Source of the DNA: Lactarius indigo
Taxonomy: Eukaryota > Basidiomycota > Agaricomycetes > Russulales > Russulaceae
DNA length: 64,000 bases
Direction: 5' to 3'
Assembly: GCA_025766275.1 (NCBI GenBank)
Contig: JAFKAC010000005.1
Coordinates: 62,001-126,000, forward strand
Below, in pieces: positions 25,124 to 36,649 of this stretch. The translations under genes and the position numbers were made by a program. How positions within the stretch are numbered: position 1 is the first letter of the stretch; each line of letters begins with the position of its first letter. The notes beneath the pieces were generated by a model, which searched no databases, was not told where the DNA came from, and saw only the letters and a program-made list of their open reading frames with translations.

Positions 25124-25147
25124 AACAAGTTGTTGTTGTTGTTGTAG
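25124..25147 (+). repeat. GTT trinucleotide microsatellite
   Basis: About six GTT units lie in the 3' flank of the CoA-transferase gene, about 30 bp after its stop codon. Confidence 0.7.
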
Positions 25148-25283
25148 CGTTGATGCATTGATAGGGGGAAAGCCGTAATTTCCCCACGTGGCTTGGTTTG
25201 ACTGGAAAGTTACTCCGAGGCGTTCGCAACTCTAAAATCTTGATATTCTCGCTGCCAGCAAAACAACTCGTCTCATCTCACTG

Positions 25284-26456
25284 ATGCGGCCGACAACGGC
25301 AAGACTTCTGAACATCCTTGTCCCGGTCAAGAGGTGAGACGCGACCAAGCGGAGGTTGTGTGGCACAACTAACACGGTTGAATGACTGCAGGTGTGTCGA
25401 CTATGCAGTCAAGATCCGCGTGAACCCACAACAAACTGGAATTGATGCCAATGTTAAACATTCCATGGTACGCCTTCCGTCCTGGCGACAAAGCACGCAT
25501 ATTTCTCATGTTGGATGTTTCGTTCCCATCATCACCATCATGCATCACAATAGAACCCTTTTGATGAGATTGGTGCGTCCGTCCACTGCCTCCTCTATCA
25601 CCCTTCCCCCTAACAATAATAACCATTTTCCAAAGCCGTCGAAGAAGCCGTGCGCCTCCGCGAGCGCCTGAAAGAAAAGGTCAAGTCTATCACCGTCGTG
25701 ACGATCGGGCCCGCCAAAGCTGCCGAGACGCTGCGCACGGCCCTGGCGATGGGCGCAGACAATGGGATCCACATCGAGGTGCCCGAGTCCGCGCCTGCAC
25801 CGGAGCCTTTGGGGGTCGCGCGTGCCCTACGCGCGGTGGTCGAGCGGCGTCGTGCGGCGGCGGCGGAGACGGACTTGGTCATCATGGGGAAGCAGGCGAT
25901 CGACGACGACCTTGGACAGACGGGCCAGATGCTCGCAGCGCTGCTGGGTGCGGCGCAGGCGACGTGCGCAAGTGCGCTTGAGGTGGACGTGGAGAAGCGC
26001 GTTGCGCGCGTGCGCACGGAGATTGACGGCGGGGCGCAGGAGCTGCTGTGCACGCTGCCCGCGGTCGTAACTACGGATCTTCGGTGTGTTTCTTTACTCA
26101 CGTCATTTTAACTTTTTTTTCGCTGACTGGATCGTTCTAGTCTCAATGGTAATGTGCATGCTCTTTCATGGAATGACTAGTCTAAAAAACAATCTTTTTG
26201 AAGAGCCACGGTATGCGTCGTTGCCTAATATCATGAAGGCGAAGAAGAAGCCAATTGAAAGGCTGACGCCTGCCGATCTTGGGGTTGATCTCACACCCTT
26301 GTTGGAGACAATCAAGGTGACTGAGCCCCCGAAGCGTGTTGGAGGCGGCAAGGTAGGAATTTATTTTTTATGTTGTCACAAAATATTTAACAGCGCACGC
26401 AGGTGGAGAGCGTGGATGAGCTAGTAGGGAGACTGAAAGAGGCAGGGTTCACGTAG
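25284..26456 (+). CDS. ETFB: electron transfer flavoprotein beta subunit
   Basis: The mitochondrial flavoprotein subunit that takes electrons from acyl-CoA dehydrogenases and passes them to ETF-ubiquinone oxidoreductase. Seven exons join exactly to 267 residues: 25284-25333, 25392-25467, 25554-25572, 25636-26083, 26141-26148, 26204-26352 and 26403-26456. Signatures are [66 protein letters not shown] (AMP/FAD-binding loop), and the conserved recognition loop [20 protein letters not shown]. Two exons are tiny, 19 nt and 8 nt. The 8-nt exon supplies part of the RLNEPRY motif, and the frame fails without it. No typical cleavable presequence is visible, as is usual for this subunit. Confidence 0.94.
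26141..26148 (+). other. ETFB: 8-nt microexon of the ETF-beta gene
   Basis: TCTCAATG is flanked by TTCTAG on the left and GTAATG on the right. With the neighbouring exons it encodes the R-L-N-E junction of the conserved [11 protein letters not shown] loop. Skipping it would shift the frame. Confidence 0.85.
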
Positions 26457-26739
26457 TAGGATTAGAGTCAATAATTAGAAAGTGAATGTTGAGTACATAA
26501 GGCGGTCCCCCCTCGGCACCGCAACGCCCGAGCAAGCCTCTGTCGTCTTGTCTCGACTCGTCTCTTCGTCCAACACCACCACCACCACTCCCTCCCACAT
26601 ACCCGTCAGCTCCACGACCGACCCGTTTTCGACCTTTCTACGCCACCTGAATAATATTATTAATCGGTCGTTCTCCACCGAGTCACAGGCGCAGTGCGCA
26701 ACTTGTTCTTTCACTGCCAATCCTCCATTCCCTCGCACC

Positions 26740-29700
26740 ATGGGCCAAACAGCCTCTCGTCATCGTCCTCTCTCACACAATCCTACTGTTTCTACCACAA
26801 ACTCTTCCTCGTCTTCGACCCGCGTCGCAGACCAGTCTTCCTCTCATTCATCCCATCACAACTCCGATCTCTCAAATCAGGCTTCTCTCCCGTCCAAGCG
26901 CACTAACCGCAGGTCTTTCCTCGGTACCCTGCGTTCCCCCCTCCGCCATTCTTCAAATCATCAACGCACATCCACCCCTCAGGGCGACGCCCCCCGTCCT
27001 AACGCCCACAAACGGTGGACCCTGTACGGGCGCAGAAAGCCAAGCGAGCCGGCTAGGGCTCCACCCGACCAGCTGCCGGGGTACGACGAGGCACAACAAC
27101 TAGGCGAGTCTTCACGGGTACGTATCGTGCCCCCGTCCTCACCGCCCCCATCCAATCCAGCAACCGCAACTACGACGACGACAACAGCCGACCCAAAAGG
27201 AAAGGCAAAAGAGGACAATTCCGCCGCGAGTGCATCCGAACTCGTCGGTGCCACCATGCCCGGTCCTTCGTCGTCCGGCTCTTCCGCAGTGGACGCATCC
27301 CAGCCCAATTCTATGCCCTTCTTGGGCACCGCCACAGACGTATCGTCTTCATCCACCTCTTCTCCCCCCACCTCACGTGATCCTGTTGCTGCCCTCAACC
27401 ACGACCCACGTCCTCTTCCAACCATTTCCATTGAACCCGATAGCACTCCCAACTGGGCACGCGACAACCCAGAACCTTTTGACGTTATGGAACGCCCAGC
27501 AACTCCACCCGATCCTGCCCAAGCACCTCCCCCGGAGACTAGGCGGAATTTCCCGGCTGCGGGCACACTCGTCGTTGTGCAGGGTGTCGTGCACACTTCT
27601 GACGTTTCCCAATCCAACAGCGCAGAGCCCAGCGATGCGGCATTGCACCCTACTTCCTCAGCGCCTCCTTCAGGAGAGCGATCGTCCCGGCGGAGATTTT
27701 CGGATTTACTGTCCCGGCCCATCCGCTCCCGTCGCTCTTCCTACGCCGCACCTGAATCGCAATCCTCTGAAACGACCGCGAGCACAGACAGTGAAAACCA
27801 AGAAGAGTCGAGTGCTACTAGCGAAACCTCGCAGGAGCAACCTGTGCAGGAAGATCCGCCCGTCCCCGCATCACGTCCGCTATCTCTCTCCCCTACGAGT
27901 ATTGATGTCCTCGGTACACTGCTTAGGTATGTCCTTCTATCTTTTTCGTGACGGATTGACGCTAACATTCTGATCACTTAGCGTTGCTACCGCCGCCACC
28001 GCCGCTTCACTCGTTTCGGGTTCCTCCGACCCACTCTTGACCTCTGGTCTTGCCCTACCTGGCATGCAGGGAATGCAACCCGCGCCATCACCCGTGTCTG
28101 AACAAGGCCTCGGGCATGGTCACAGTCACAGCCTAAGCCAGAGTTCGGGCCAGAGCCAGAGTCGTCCGCTTAGCCCTACACCCACAGCCGGACTTGCTTC
28201 TCGCGATCGCGTGCGCAACGCGTGGGCAGGCCTGCGTGATCGCCTCGGCTTGCGCCCATCATCTCCTACCTCCACACCTGTTCCGCCACCAGCCATGTCT
28301 CCGTCACCAGAGCCCGAGCCGCCTCTCAGCCCAGGCAGCCCAACGACCCCGGTCGATCCACGCACGCAGCTTCTCGCAGATATGGCGCGCGCATTCCAGA
28401 TGGGCATGGGGCTCGACGATACTCCCGGATCTGGACCAAGATCTGGTGGTGCGGCGCAGGCATCTCCGGCAATAGAGGTTAGTCTTGGTGATGGACAGCA
28501 GCGCCAACAGCAGGCCCAGCAACAGGAACGACCCCCGCCGCCTGAAGACAGTTTTGAGCGGTTCTTGATGGACCTGCAGGTCGACTTGAGGCGAACTTTG
28601 GAAGACGGGCAGCCAGAGGCTGAACCGGAGGCCGAACGGGCACCGGATCGTGGACAGGACGTGGAGCCTACTATAGTGGATGCCCCGCCTCTGGTGTATC
28701 CTCAGGAATCCCCCTTATCGGTGGCCGATCTTGGATCCGCGAGTGTTGACATTGAGGGGCTTCCGGCGCTCCCATCGGACAATGACGACCTTCTCTCTGA
28801 CGAGGATGCTGATGGCAACGAAACTCCCGACGAGGATGACCGCGAACCTGAAGAGGGAACCGCTACACCCTCACAACCATCTTCATCACAGCCCGAGTCA
28901 CGACCCGCACCACAGGGTTCACAGGCTCCACGGCGCACCGTCGCAGGCTCGGAGCGCCGGCCGGGTGGTGGCATCAACTGGTGGCGAATGTACCGCTTCC
29001 CACCGATGGTCGTCCCTCACGGGTCCGGTGCGCCGGGTTCCGCATCTTCGCCGATTTCTCCTTCATCACCCCCACCTCCCACATCTCCATCTACCGAAAC
29101 CACGGCGACGGCAACCGGCGACATTTCGTCCGCCGATGGCCAACGCAACGAGGCAGCGCCCACCTCACCGGATTTGCAGGGCGCGCAGACGCAGGATGGG
29201 AACACGGTGGTGCCCGTCATCGTCGTGGGCTTGCAGTCTGTGCATGGCCACGGACACGGACCCACGCAAGGACATCGACATGCGGAGGGACGCGACGAGC
29301 ACCCACCATTACCCCCACCGTTGCTTCCACAAGACCAAACACACGATAATGAGCATGCGCTCCAGGACGAACTCGCCGGTGAGGTAGCCGCAGAGTCTCC
29401 GCGGGATCGCGAGCGCGAGCGCCGATGGTCGACGCGTGCGGCGGACGCTTTGCGTGGGTTCAGGCCTGCGCCCGGCGCTGGTACCGCGCGGCATGAGAGT
29501 TCTGCACCGGGATCGGGTGCTGGTGAGGGTGGCGCACGTGCAGGCGACGATGGGCACGGGTCGACGACGTTCTTCATCTACGTCATTGGCGGTACGTCTC
29601 CTGACTCCCTTCTTCATACTAATTGATTTATGTGTGCGTTGTAGGGTATTACCCACCAAATCACCAGCTTGTGGTCGGCACGGACCCGCTTGACTCGTTC

Positions 29701-30143
29701 GAGGAACTTGCGGAACTGCTGGGGCAGGTCAAGCCGCCTACTGCGACGAAGGAGGATATTGACAATTCGGGGCTTGAGGTGATACGCTCGAGCGTGCTCG
29801 CGGAGTATGAGAAAGTCGGGCGGATCGCGCCGATGTGCGTCGACAGGGTACGCTTTGCATTCATTTTTTTCCCTTCTTTCTGTCGACAATGCTGACGAGT
29901 TTGAAAGTGCCTGATTTGTCTGGAAGATTATGACCCCGAGGAAGACCTTAGGTTGTTGTCGTGTCGGCATGTGTTCCATAGAGATTGCGTGGACCGATGG
30001 TTGGAGACGGGCCGTAATAATTGCCCCGCATGTCGCTCGCAGGTACGAAAAGCCATCGGTGTCATCTACTGGCTTGCTAAGACATCTCTTTTCAGGGCGT
30101 GACTACTAACCCTGGGTCGATCCCCATTCCTTCTTCGGCTTGA
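26740..30143 (+). CDS. RING-H2 finger protein, putative membrane-anchored E3 ubiquitin ligase
   Basis: Five exons (26740-27926, 27982-29591, 29645-29847, 29908-30042, 30096-30143) join to 1060 residues. The start context is CACCATGGG. MGQTAS fits an N-myristoylation signal (Gly2, Ser6), suggesting membrane attachment. Residues up to about 930 are mostly low-complexity Ser/Pro/Gln/His sequence, with a His-Gly patch (GHGHSHS) and a small hydrophobic stretch. The conserved C-terminal module starts at FFIYVIGGYYPPNHQLVVGTD, continues through DPLDSFEELAELLGQVK, and ends in the RING-H2: CLICLEDYDPEEDLRLLSC, RHVFHRDC, CPAC (C3H2C3 ligands all present). An E3 role is inferred from the RING. The 3' part of this gene, from about 29,210, is the left end of the tandem repeat unit. 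It converges on NLR-1. Confidence 0.88.
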
Positions 30144-32801
30144 ATCTGTGGGTGACGATGACAGATAGAGACGCGGACGGACAAAAAAAAAACTTGTTCT
30201 TTCCCGGAGTTCATCGATCGTTCTCTACGTTTTTTTTTTCTTGTCGTTTTCGTGCCTGTTGAGAAATTCGGTTTTTTCTTTCTTGGACTCGGAAAGTCCA
30301 AAAGTGGTGCACGCTTTTGTTTTTTGCTCTTTTGCCGCTCGCCCGCTCCGCTCTCTGCTCATTTCTTTCTCTCATTTCTTTTTGGTGCATCCTCCCCCCC
30401 AACTAGTTTGTCTTTGTTTGTCCCAGTCCAAGTTGTTAATCGCCGTCTTGCTCACCTTTTTTCTGATGTTTTTTCTCGACCCAACTACTTCTCTCATTCC
30501 CATGGAAATTAGCTTGCATCCCCAATACGTACGTCAGCGTCCCGAAATCCCACTCTCCCTGTTTTCCTTTCTCCTCAATTGTTGTTTTATCTCGTGCAAA
30601 CCAAAAAAAAAAAGACTTGTGTTCCAGTTGTCGTGTAACAAGAATGAAAAAGAGATAATTGCGAAAAAAAAAAAAAGAAACAAATGAGTGTGGCACGCTT
30701 TTCTGGGTATGAGGTTCGTTTCTTGCTATGTTTTTTTTTTACATACGCACGCAGTACACTTGTATCACGATACAGTACACGCGGACTTTTTTCAATTATA
30801 TGACTCGATGGACTTTAAGTCACCTGCGGTTTTGCTTATGTCAGCCTTCGCTAGCTGGCGCTTCGCGAGGCTCGAGCCAACTTAACGCGCGGCGATAGCG
30901 TCTTCGCGCCCTCCTGCTGGTCCCAGCAGCCATCTCCTCGCTCCTGGCCGTGCCAGCAACTCTCTCGCTCGCTTCTGTTCTTCGATGAGGACAATGGACA
31001 TCGTGCCTCGCTGTATTTATAATCGACCTTTTTACTCCCCCTGAATTCTCAGGCTACTGTTCCCGTTAGTGGGTGAACTTTTACATCGGCTCGAGTTTCT
31101 GGGTAAGTATATATATATATTGGAATGGACATTCGATGGCACGCGCGAGCGTGGTCGTTCGGGGTGGGGATTTCATTCCCAGGCTATTTTTTGTACCACT
31201 GCTCGCGTCTGTGCTTCTGGCGTCCTACCGCGTCCATCGTCGCATGACACTCGGAACACGGCATTTTGGAATTCAAAAGGACGGCTCATAGGAACCAGCG
31301 GTGGCACCTTGTACCAGTAACTGGCGTCCCCCCTCGCGTTCGGTCTTCGTATACAATCCTGGATGCTATTTTTCTCCACGCTCAAAAACGGGAGAAGCTT
31401 GCTCGCCCCAAGTGATTCGATTTTTCATTTCCTGTCAGCGCCGTTCGTGCCGTGGACAGCAAAACGTCACCGTAGTATTCTAAGCTAGATCGACGCGATT
31501 TCCATCGGAGATCTGTAAGCTCGTCCATCCGCACCGTATCATTCACCCCTGAGACACTGAAGCCATCAGACGCCGAATCTTACATCCTCAGATGGCAATA
31601 ATATCCCATCCTCAACAACTCTCTATATTGATCGAGAGCAAGCTCATATATTCTACACTTTGGACTCGGAGGTGCCCCTGCATTGGTAGTTCAACGGGAG
31701 CGGAGAAGTCCAAGGTTTCAAGCGCAGAGATTTAAAAAAAAAAAAAAAAGGTCTTGAGCGCACAAGGCCCTACTTCAACCCACCGTGAGAGTACTTGGTG
31801 AGCCCAGCCACCTTTTCATCAGGGCCTTCTGACCTCTCGTCCTGAGCAGGTTGAACGTCGATGACAGTGGCTCTGGCAGCCATAAATAGTACGGACCACA
31901 TGTAATCCTTCTGTCTCCTCGTTGTCCATTATATCAAGCTTATAAATTACGCTCCTTCAATAGCGCGGGTGAGATATCGCAGATATTCGCCGAAATGTGC
32001 TTCCGGCGCAGCGCAACGACGGGCCACCTCATAACATTAGTACAGGACGGCGCTTGTGCATTGCGGTTTATGATAACTCCGCCGCAAGTTTTCACCACTC
32101 TTCCAGCTGTCCTGCGACCCGGCGTGTCGTTTGCTGTCAGGAACGTCGTCATATGGAACTTCCTCGATCGCCTGGAAAAGACGGAAACATGATGTACATC
32201 TGAAGTGCGGGATCTAGGATAACGGAAGGGAGGGGGGTCCACGAGGCGTTTACGCGGAAGGTATAATATTTCATCGCCCGCTCTTGGTGAGTTGCGCTTC
32301 AGCATTGACGTCAACCGAGGTGTGTACTTTTATGCTTCACCGTACCGACATAAATGAGGCCTCAGGGCAGGAGCGAGGGATAAAGTGGTGCTAGATGAGC
32401 AGGCGAGCTCTGGGCAGATGGTTTTGTCCGATGGCGAAGACCAAGGTTTCATTGAAACCAGGTCGATTAAGGTCATGCTCTAGATGGCGCGCTCAATTTA
32501 CGAAAAGGTCTTAGGTATTAAGTGGGGCTAGGAAAGCGACTTAGCAAGCTCCGCAGGTCCACTAGCTGTCGTGCTTCGGGATAGGTCAATGTACCACCAA
32601 AGACCGACCGGAACGTCGAGAATATTTAAGCCACGCGTGGGATATTTATTGCGTATCACGTCGCAAGTCGACAATATCAAGCGGTTACAGCGAGTATATG
32701 TAACAAGAATCGAACAAGAGGCAGGAGGGGAAAAAAGAACGCGTATCGTATCGTACTTTCGTCCGGGTGTAATCAACATATGCAAAACACTACAATTGTA
32801 T
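30144..32801. other. spacer of unit 1 (between convergent RING and NLR-1)
   Basis: This 2.66 kb holds the 3' UTRs of the RING gene and NLR-1. It has no convincing gene, but its pieces recur in the other units: a T-rich block at 30.2-30.7 kb (also near 37.6, 44.8 and 52.1 kb), a block at 31.0-31.5 kb (also near 38.5 and 45.7 kb), and a block at 31.9-32.8 kb (also near 39.1, 46.3 and 58.3 kb). It contains an A16 run at 31734-31749. A short ATATAT run is at about 31110. Confidence 0.65.
31530..31840. repeat. about 310-330 bp segment present only in unit 1, with A16 run
   Basis: Unit 1 reads TCTGTAAGCTCGTCCATC near 31513-31530 and resumes homology at CTCGTCCTGAGCAGG near 31836. In units 2 and 3 these two sequences are nearly adjacent (39.0 and 46.2 kb). 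The extra DNA includes A16 at 31734-31749. It could be a retroposed insertion in unit 1 or a deletion in the ancestor of units 2 and 3. No clear target duplication was seen. Confidence 0.5.
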
Positions 32802-34874
32802 TCACTTGGAACAATAGTCCGATAACAACTGCACGATCTCGTCCTGTCCCTTCTCTAATGCGAATTGCAACGGGGTTCGTCCCCACTCATCCTCAGCATT
32901 TACGTCCGAGCCATGCGCTAACAGGATGCGTGCGATCTCGAGCCGAAATGACAACACCAGTTCCGATGACGATGACGACACTAGATGCAATGGGGTTCGG
33001 CGCTCGTTATCCTGAATGTTCGGATCCGCGCCATGCTCTAATAATAATCGGACGATCTGGGGATAATTGCTTCGGGAGTCACAAATCCCCCCAAAAAGTA
33101 ACCTGTGGATCGCGGTTAGGCCCTCTTCGTCCTGAGAATTAACATCCACATTGTGCTCAAGCAGTACCCGAACAATTTCGAGGGTGCCCCAAGTCGCTGC
33201 ATAAATTAGTGGAGTCCAGAAGGCATCACTTCGAAAATTCGCATCTGCGCCATGGTCGAGTAAGCACTGTACAACATTGAGGTGTCCCTCGCGCGACGCA
33301 AGTTGCAGCGGTGACTGGCCCACGATACCCCGAACATCTACATCCACGCCGCGCTTGAGCAGTGAACGTACAACTGCAACGTGACCCTCGACCGATGCAG
33401 AGTGTAATGCGGTTCCCGTCCTACCGCATATAACATTTGTATACTGGGGATATTTGAGAGCAAGGCGTTCAACAATCTCGTGAAATCCACAGAGCGCAGC
33501 GTAGTATAATGGTGCCGCTCTTGATAGCATTTGGCTTTCCAAGTCATCTACCCAGTCGCTGTGGGCGATGCCGTACAACTTGACCCATGCTGAAAAGTAA
33601 GGCTTGTCCGGGTCAAAGAGGGATTCCATCCCATCACGGATGCGTGACGCGACATTCTCGACCTGTGCGTGAGTCACCCAGTGCTGGGCGGCATATCGAG
33701 CTAGAGGAGCAGTTGTCGTGCCATCTTCGTCAACAGGATTGCGTAGTAGGACGCTGAGACAAGCCCTGGCGATCAGCGTGTTGGCATCTTCGGCGACAAT
33801 ATGGTACCGGTAGAGGTCTTTCGTGGGCGTGGCGAGGCGATCCGACATCAAAAACTCCTTCACCGAAAAGTGCGAAAACTGAACAACTTGGTAATCGCCA
33901 GCAGTGACAATGGTGATTAGACTTGAGCACGTCGAAAGTACTGCTTGTTCATGATCTTCCCACCGCCAGTTAGGGTTCAATTCTGGGATCCCTCCCTTCG
34001 TCGCATTAAAGTCAAGAGCAAGTAGTTCCGCAAGCTCGGCAACATAGAGTGGTCGAATCGCCACGGCCAGACACTGCAACATACGATATGTGTGTGCACT
34101 GTTTGTCTTCTTGATATCCATCAGGATCCGCTCATATGTCTCGTCTAGTGATTCCGGAAGTTCTTCTAGCGTTTGTCGCACACTCGACGGAAGGCATTGT
34201 CGCAGCGTGTCTAGTTGACAGAACGCCCAACGAAACCTAATTCTTGACATGAGTAAACAGCACTAGATTAGCGCAGGCACTTACATTCCGTCGGCCTTCT
34301 CGGAAAGCGCTTCGACAACCATTTTCTTCTCGTCCTCTCGCCACTTTTTCATCATCGTCTCTGAGTCTGAGTACACCACAAAATTGACGTAATTGATGAT
34401 ATCATTCTTTTGTCCGCTTTCATCGTGCAAGGACACGCGGTAATGTGCCGAAGGTGTAAGAGTAGCCCGAATATCGAACTCCGGTCGGCTGGTGACGCAT
34501 GTATGAAGATGCGGAAGATGAAGGTCAGCGAGCTCCTTGACAAGCGCAAGGACTTGTTCACGAGGCGACGGGATTCCAGGCCAGTTTGGACACTCGTCGA
34601 GCGCGTCCAGGATAATGTAAACGGGTTGTGGACGGAGAGTCGCAAGCATATCCTTGAGACAACGAATCATTACGCTATCGCTGGGCTTTTTTTCGCCATT
34701 GTCATGCTCAGAATAAAGGAGTGAGAGAATATCGCAACAAGGACGGGACTGAGCAGAAAGTTGGATGAGGAGAGAGGGGAGGAGGTTGCGACGATGTTGC
34801 TTATGAAGGTCCCCGAAGTCGAAATAAAAGTAGGCCATCAAAGCCGATCCTGCCTCATGTAGGCTTGCGATGTC

Positions 34875-34877
34875 CTA
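34875..34877 (-). other. premature TAG codon in NLR-1
   Basis: The codon after STII is TAG here and CAA in the other four array copies. Two base changes separate them. The same bases also make a possible splice acceptor (ATTTAG), but using it would shift the frame. Confidence 0.85.
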
Positions 34878-36011
34878 AATGATCGTAGAACTAGAGGGTA
34901 AAGTAAGTTCTTTGACGCGTGTTTAGATTCCGGGCCGGACAACGACTCACCACAGGACGCTCTTGCCTGAGCCGGCTATGGACGCAGATGGTGATCAGGG
35001 CATGATCTGGGAAGAGTATGAAGAGCATACGTTTGCCATATATCCACAAGAGAGAGCCAGTGGACTTCCATTCGGCAAATATACTGCCTTGATAAAACCA
35101 CTCTGCTGTTCCTCCGTGGTGAATGTCACACGCGATGTTGTGATTCGTTGATGGATCTGGTGGATTAACCCATCTTCTAAGGCTATCTCTCAGTTGGTTC
35201 CCTATGAGCAGGTTAGAGACGCCTGACCCGGTAGCGAAAGGTTAGATTACCCACATTTTACATCACCTACGCTCTTTGACGTTTGCTGAAGGACTGCTTT
35301 CGCATCCACACCATCTACCAATGTTTTTTGAATCAGTATGGGGTCTTGGGGTCACTGACACGTCGGTCGTACCATTCAACACAATATCCATTTTATTGTC
35401 CATATTCTTCATTTTATCGTCCACACTCTTCATCTGATTTCCGACTCCAGTTACTTTGTCGTCCACGACCTTGACCTTGTCGTCGACACTGTGTGTCAGC
35501 CTCAGGATCTGTGCCGCCGCCATCCGGGCCTCCTCTTGCGTCAACTTGTCCAACCTCCTCAATGCGTCTTCGATGTCCTTCCTTCCCACAAGCTTCTTGA
35601 AAAACTTTTCTAAACTGAGATTAGCTCGCATTCATGTATTTCTCGAGAGTAACATACTGGCTCGACCCTGCTTCATCTCCTTCGTCGCAATCGCGAAAAT
35701 ATTCAGAACTTCCACCATTATCTTTACGATCATGTCAGTCATCGCGGAGGTTGGTGGAACTTCCGTGTACGATTCAAGCCGTTTGAAGAAGTTCTCAATA
35801 CACTCGAAGAGATCCGCAAGGGCATCTTGACTCGCATCGACGTCCTTGGCGGCCTTACCGATACCGCGGTTAATGATCATCCCATAAAAGGATGAAGGAC
35901 AACGCTCACCATGAGGAGGACCCCCACGCCGGCAGAGATTACTTTTGCGGGTGAGAATATCTGCGAAAACAATTAGCGACAAATGAAAGGCAAGTCAACG
36001 AGCTGAGACTT

Positions 36012-36013
36012 GC
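36012..36013 (-). other. GC splice donor of NLR-1 intron 1
   Basis: The donor reads CTA|GCAAGT. Splicing here joins GEGVGL to IFSPAKVIS in phase 0. The same donor is used in NLR-2 (43177-43178), NLR-3 (50361-50362, CTG|GCAAGT) and NLR-4 (56586-56587). NLR-5 (GTGAGT) and NLR-0 (GTAAAT) have GT. Confidence 0.8.
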
Positions 36014-36649
36014 TAGTCCGACACCTTCGCCCAGAGTCGCGGAGAATGCATACAGCACGTTGATAGTCGGGCCCAACCAACTCGATAGTCTCTCGTTGTG
36101 ACTCCTAGACTGATCGAACTCGTTGACCTTATCATGAAGCACGGCAAGAATGTCAGTGGAAGATTGGCAGGATTGTAGCTGTGTTGCGAGGGGATGTGTG
36201 TGGAGGTCGGTCTTCGTCTTTTTCTCATACTCTCTGAGAGCAGAGACGAAGACGGTGCGAAAATTGGAGGAAGATGTAGTCGTCGTATTGAGAGAGTGAG
36301 ACATAGTAACTGGAATTCAGCTGAGCTGGTGAGTGATGGGACAAGTCGAGGAAGCTTGCGAGGAAGAGACAGTGTCCGAGACAGAGAATCGCCACGGCGC
36401 TACCGGCCATAGCTTCAAGGGCACTGGCACCGCCTGATGTATTTCGTACAAACAGATGACCATTTGTAGATGATAGACGCCGAGAGATATTACAAGCAAC
36501 GGTGAACTGTTGAACGGTACTGTATTCGGGATCGTTTTCGGTAAGCAACTATCGTCGTTACCTCGGTGATACATTTGCCATCGACACTATTGGATCACAG
36601 GATCAGATGGGCAACAGGCCCAAGGTGCGTCAGGTTCTACTTTATCATC

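Larger units (their letters stand above)
32802..36304 (-). pseudogene. NLR-1: Goodbye-NACHT-ankyrin receptor with one in-frame stop
   Basis: Nine exons as in NLR-5, with 1024 codons if the nonsense codon is ignored. Goodbye domain: FRTVFVSALREYEKKTKTDL to YAFSATLGEGVGL, then AKDVDASQDALADLFE and VKIMVEVLNIFAIATKE. A long coiled coil with VDDK repeats follows, then the P-loop YGKPGSGKSVLC (its 25-nt exon is 34951-34975), Walker B VYIILDALDECPN, TSRPEFDI, the winged helix, and seven ankyrin repeats. In exon 8 the codon that is CAA (Gln) in NLR-2 to NLR-5 is TAG at 34875-34877, codon 349, six codons after the 25-nt exon's last complete codon. A natural product would be Goodbye plus coiled coil plus P-loop only. 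Everything else is open, so this is either a recent pseudogene or a truncated, possibly regulatory form. Confidence 0.85.
29210..36640. repeat. tandem unit 1 (parental): RING 3' tail + spacer + NLR-1
   Basis: This is the segment whose copies make up the array. The left breakpoint lies inside the second exon of the RING gene, where similarity to the downstream tails begins at about 29,210. The right end lies upstream of NLR-1, where the next RING tail begins. This is the only unit with a functional RING sequence. Boundaries are approximate, from eye alignment. Confidence 0.75.

Noticed and set aside
26979..27722. Minus-strand 247-codon open frame opposite the RING gene
   Set aside because: Antisense of a low-complexity exon; no motif, and the plus strand has a full gene model.
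30241..30690. 148-codon open frame in the T-rich block after the RING gene
   Set aside because: Phe/Leu/Ser-rich translation of a pyrimidine-rich 3' region; frames are not kept in the duplicated units.
35632..35982. NLR N-terminal pieces read as separate small genes
   Set aside because: They are consecutive exons of one gene; splice sites and phases agree in all five copies.
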